Shown piece after piece: positions 62,733-64,000 of a DNA stretch of 64,000 nucleotides. How positions within the stretch are numbered: the first letter of the stretch is position 1; every line of letters begins with the position of its first letter. The stretch lies in assembly GCF_013416775.1 (NCBI RefSeq), contig NZ_SZVI01000008.1:95654-159653 (forward strand). The letters run 5' to 3'. The position numbers were made by a program, and so were the translations under genes. This stretch comes from Rhodoferax sp. BLA1 (GTDB taxonomy: Bacteria; Pseudomonadota; Gammaproteobacteria; Burkholderiales; Burkholderiaceae_C). The notes below the pieces were generated by a model that was not told where the DNA came from, did no database searches, and saw only the letters and a list, made by a program, of their open reading frames with translations.

Positions 62733-63361
62733 TTCGCATCTTGATCACCGACGACCACGCCATTGTGCGCAGTGGCCTCAAGCAAATTTTCCAGCAGGTG
62801 CCCGACTTTGAGGTGGTGGGAGAAGCCTCCAACGGCAGTGAATTGGTCGAACGCCTGTCCAGATCGGTGCCCGACGTCCTGCTGATGGACCTGGACATGC
62901 CAGGCATCAGCGGCTCGGAGCTGATTACGCGCATCAGAGCGTCCTGGCCGGGACTGCCACTGCTCGTTTTGAGCATGCACAACGAGCCTTCGGTGGCGGT
63001 ACGTGCGCTGAAAGCTGGTGCCTCGGGTTACATCACCAAAGACTGTGACCTGAACATCCTGTTGCCTGCCATCCGCACCGTTGCCGCCGGGCAAAAATAC
63101 ATCTTGCCAGGTATGGCCGAACAAATGGTGTTCGAGGACACCCCCGCCGCGCAACATGCGCCCCATTTTTCCTTGACCGACCGGGAAATGCAGGTGTTTA
63201 ACCTGCTTGTCGCGGGCAGCAGCGTCAACGACATTGCGTCACAACTCTGTGTCAGCAACAAAACCATCAGCACCCACAAGGCCAAGATGATGGAAAAGTT
63301 GAATATCTCCAGCGTGGCAGAGCTGGTTCGCTATGCCTTACAACACGGACTGGTCAACTGA
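62729..63361 (+). CDS. NarL/FixJ-type response regulator of the phytochrome system
   Basis: A 210-residue regulator. The receiver has TDDH at 7-10, phospho-Asp54 (LLMDLDMPG) and Lys in YITKDCDLN. The LuxR helix-turn-helix is in LTDREMQVFNLLVAGSSVNDIASQL and VSNKTISTHKAKMMEKL. The ATG overlaps the bphP stop, so it is the natural partner. It is close in sequence to the regulator at 31321. Target genes are unknown. Confidence 0.95.
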   Translation: MIRILITDDHAIVRSGLKQIFQQVPDFEVVGEASNGSELVERLSRSVPDVLLMDLDMPGISGSELITRIRASWPGLPLLVLSMHNEPSVAVRALKAGASGYITKDCDLNILLPAIRTVAAGQKYILPGMAEQMVFEDTPAAQHAPHFSLTDREMQVFNLLVAGSSVNDIASQLCVSNKTISTHKAKMMEKLNISSVAELVRYALQHGLVN

Positions 63362-63606
63362 ACACCTGTTCAGCCTGAGACATCTGTACCAACTTCCCGG
63401 TATCCATGTCTGCGATAGGGATTTCCTTAGTCAATTTCAGGACTGCCTGATTGCCCAGGCAGGCGCGTGTGGGCATCATCACCTGCATGCCAGAAGCCGG
63501 AGTTTTCAAGCACTCGCTTCAAAGTTGGACAGCATAGAGCGCAACCAAGAACGCCAGTCTCGGAAACTTCCTCGGCAATCTGAACGTGAACACCGAGGCA
63601 AATCCT

Positions 63607-63798
63607 ATGAACAAGCAAGTCGATCCTGATGTCGTTGGTGAACAGGGTGATCTGCGTAGCACCCCTATTGACAACGCATATTTTGAAAAACCGACAGCCA
63701 AGACCACACTCAAACCAGAGCAAGTACAGACAATCCGCAGCTTGGCTGAAGACATCGTCCGACAATTGTGCGAGCGGCACAATTCCCCCAAAAAATAA
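63607..63798 (+). CDS. Small hypothetical protein
   Basis: A 63-residue polar protein (MNKQVDPDVVGEQGDLRS..., ending CERHNSPKK) with a helical C-terminal half (LKPEQVQTIRSLAEDIVRQL). The ATG at 63607 has GAGG nine bases before; a longer form from 63586 lacks one. I do not recognise the family. It is downstream of the phytochrome regulator on the same strand but 245 bases away, and that gap shows no gene. Confidence 0.5.
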   Translation: MNKQVDPDVVGEQGDLRSTPIDNAYFEKPTAKTTLKPEQVQTIRSLAEDIVRQLCERHNSPKK

Positions 63799-64000
63799 CC
63801 AAGCGCCCCTTTCTCTATTAACAGCACGCCGCTGACCGAGCCCGGCTTGTGTGTTGCCTCGAACGAAAGGCCTCCTAGGAGTCTGGGCGGCAGAAATATT
63901 TCGACGAAGGTGGCGTTGACATTTGGCGACACGAATTCGTCCGAGCCATGGTGATCGTGGCCATCAACAACTGTGTTGGTGGTCGTTTGATGGCTGGTGT
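63799..64000. other. Window edge, unassigned open frame
   Basis: A plus-strand frame open from about 63879 to the edge would encode KYFDEGGVDIWRHEFVRAM and then INNCVGGRLMAG. It has no clear start and no family I can name. A CTCCTAGGAG palindrome lies at 63872-63881, just before it. It may be the 5' end of a gene or of an insertion element. Confidence 0.3.

Noticed and set aside
63427..63932. Minus-strand frames downstream of the phytochrome operon
   Set aside because: They overlap each other and the better-supported small plus-strand gene, lack ribosome binding sites and give Cys-rich random-looking proteins.

Overview
The window looks like a piece of a betaproteobacterial chromosome from the Comamonadaceae, most like Rhodoferax or a close relative. 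This rests on the high GC, the gene order selO-msrB-yciB-bolA-parvulin, the SWIB/histone-H1-like protein, the many multi-PAS signalling proteins, and a short dispersed palindromic repeat (core GGGCTAGAGGC) of a kind I associate with this family. The genus is inference. I saw no rRNA, tRNA or CRISPR array.

Layout. 1-5640: end of a DUF1345 membrane gene and a Dabb gene, then a leftward operon of RHH antitoxin, PIN toxin, a 1140-aa MmeI-like restriction-modification enzyme and a PAP2 protein, joined by 4-base or short overlaps. 5674-10952: leftward livHMGF-type ABC transporter genes behind an acyl-CoA ligase, with no binding-protein gene. 11107-14685: selO, msrB, yciB, bolA and a parvulin isomerase, ending in a terminator. 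14744-20514: LysR/DUF1127 divergent pair, an RlhA-like U32 protein, a DMT exporter, rraA and the SWIB/H1-like gene. 20618-26213: dppBCDFA peptide transporter. 26288-33950: signalling block with REC-only regulator, chemoreceptor and GGDEF-EAL protein, then a NarL-type regulator with a three-PAS kinase. 34317-43806: TPP enzyme, MFS transporter, REC-TPR regulator plus small kinase, hemerythrin protein, GH19 enzyme, and clpB behind a clear sigma-32 promoter. 43925-50142: LysR-flanked cassette of hydrolase, MFS, cyclophilin-like lipoprotein, zinc alcohol dehydrogenase and metallo-hydrolase. 50251-57661: LysE exporter and a Fur-box-preceded fecI-fecR-TonB receptor-DUF3649-PepSY-DUF3325 iron operon. 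57785-59004: IS5-family element. 59170-63361: haem oxygenase, bacteriophytochrome kinase and its NarL-type regulator, a complete red-light sensing operon. 63362-64000: one small unknown gene and an unassigned open frame.

The most unusual signal is repeat architecture rather than a gene. Eight copies of a short palindromic element lie in the window, three between genes and five inside open reading frames without breaking them (restriction-modification enzyme, LivM, SelO, RlhA-like protein, DMT exporter), read in at least three different frames. The restriction-modification gene also holds a second repeat of about 50 bp twice, in opposite orientations 1.3 kb apart, both in frame. Other oddities are a LivF Walker A motif with Arg in place of Lys, a perfect 16-bp hairpin inside a histidine-kinase gene, and two paralogous NarX/NarL-type kinase-regulator pairs 30 kb apart.
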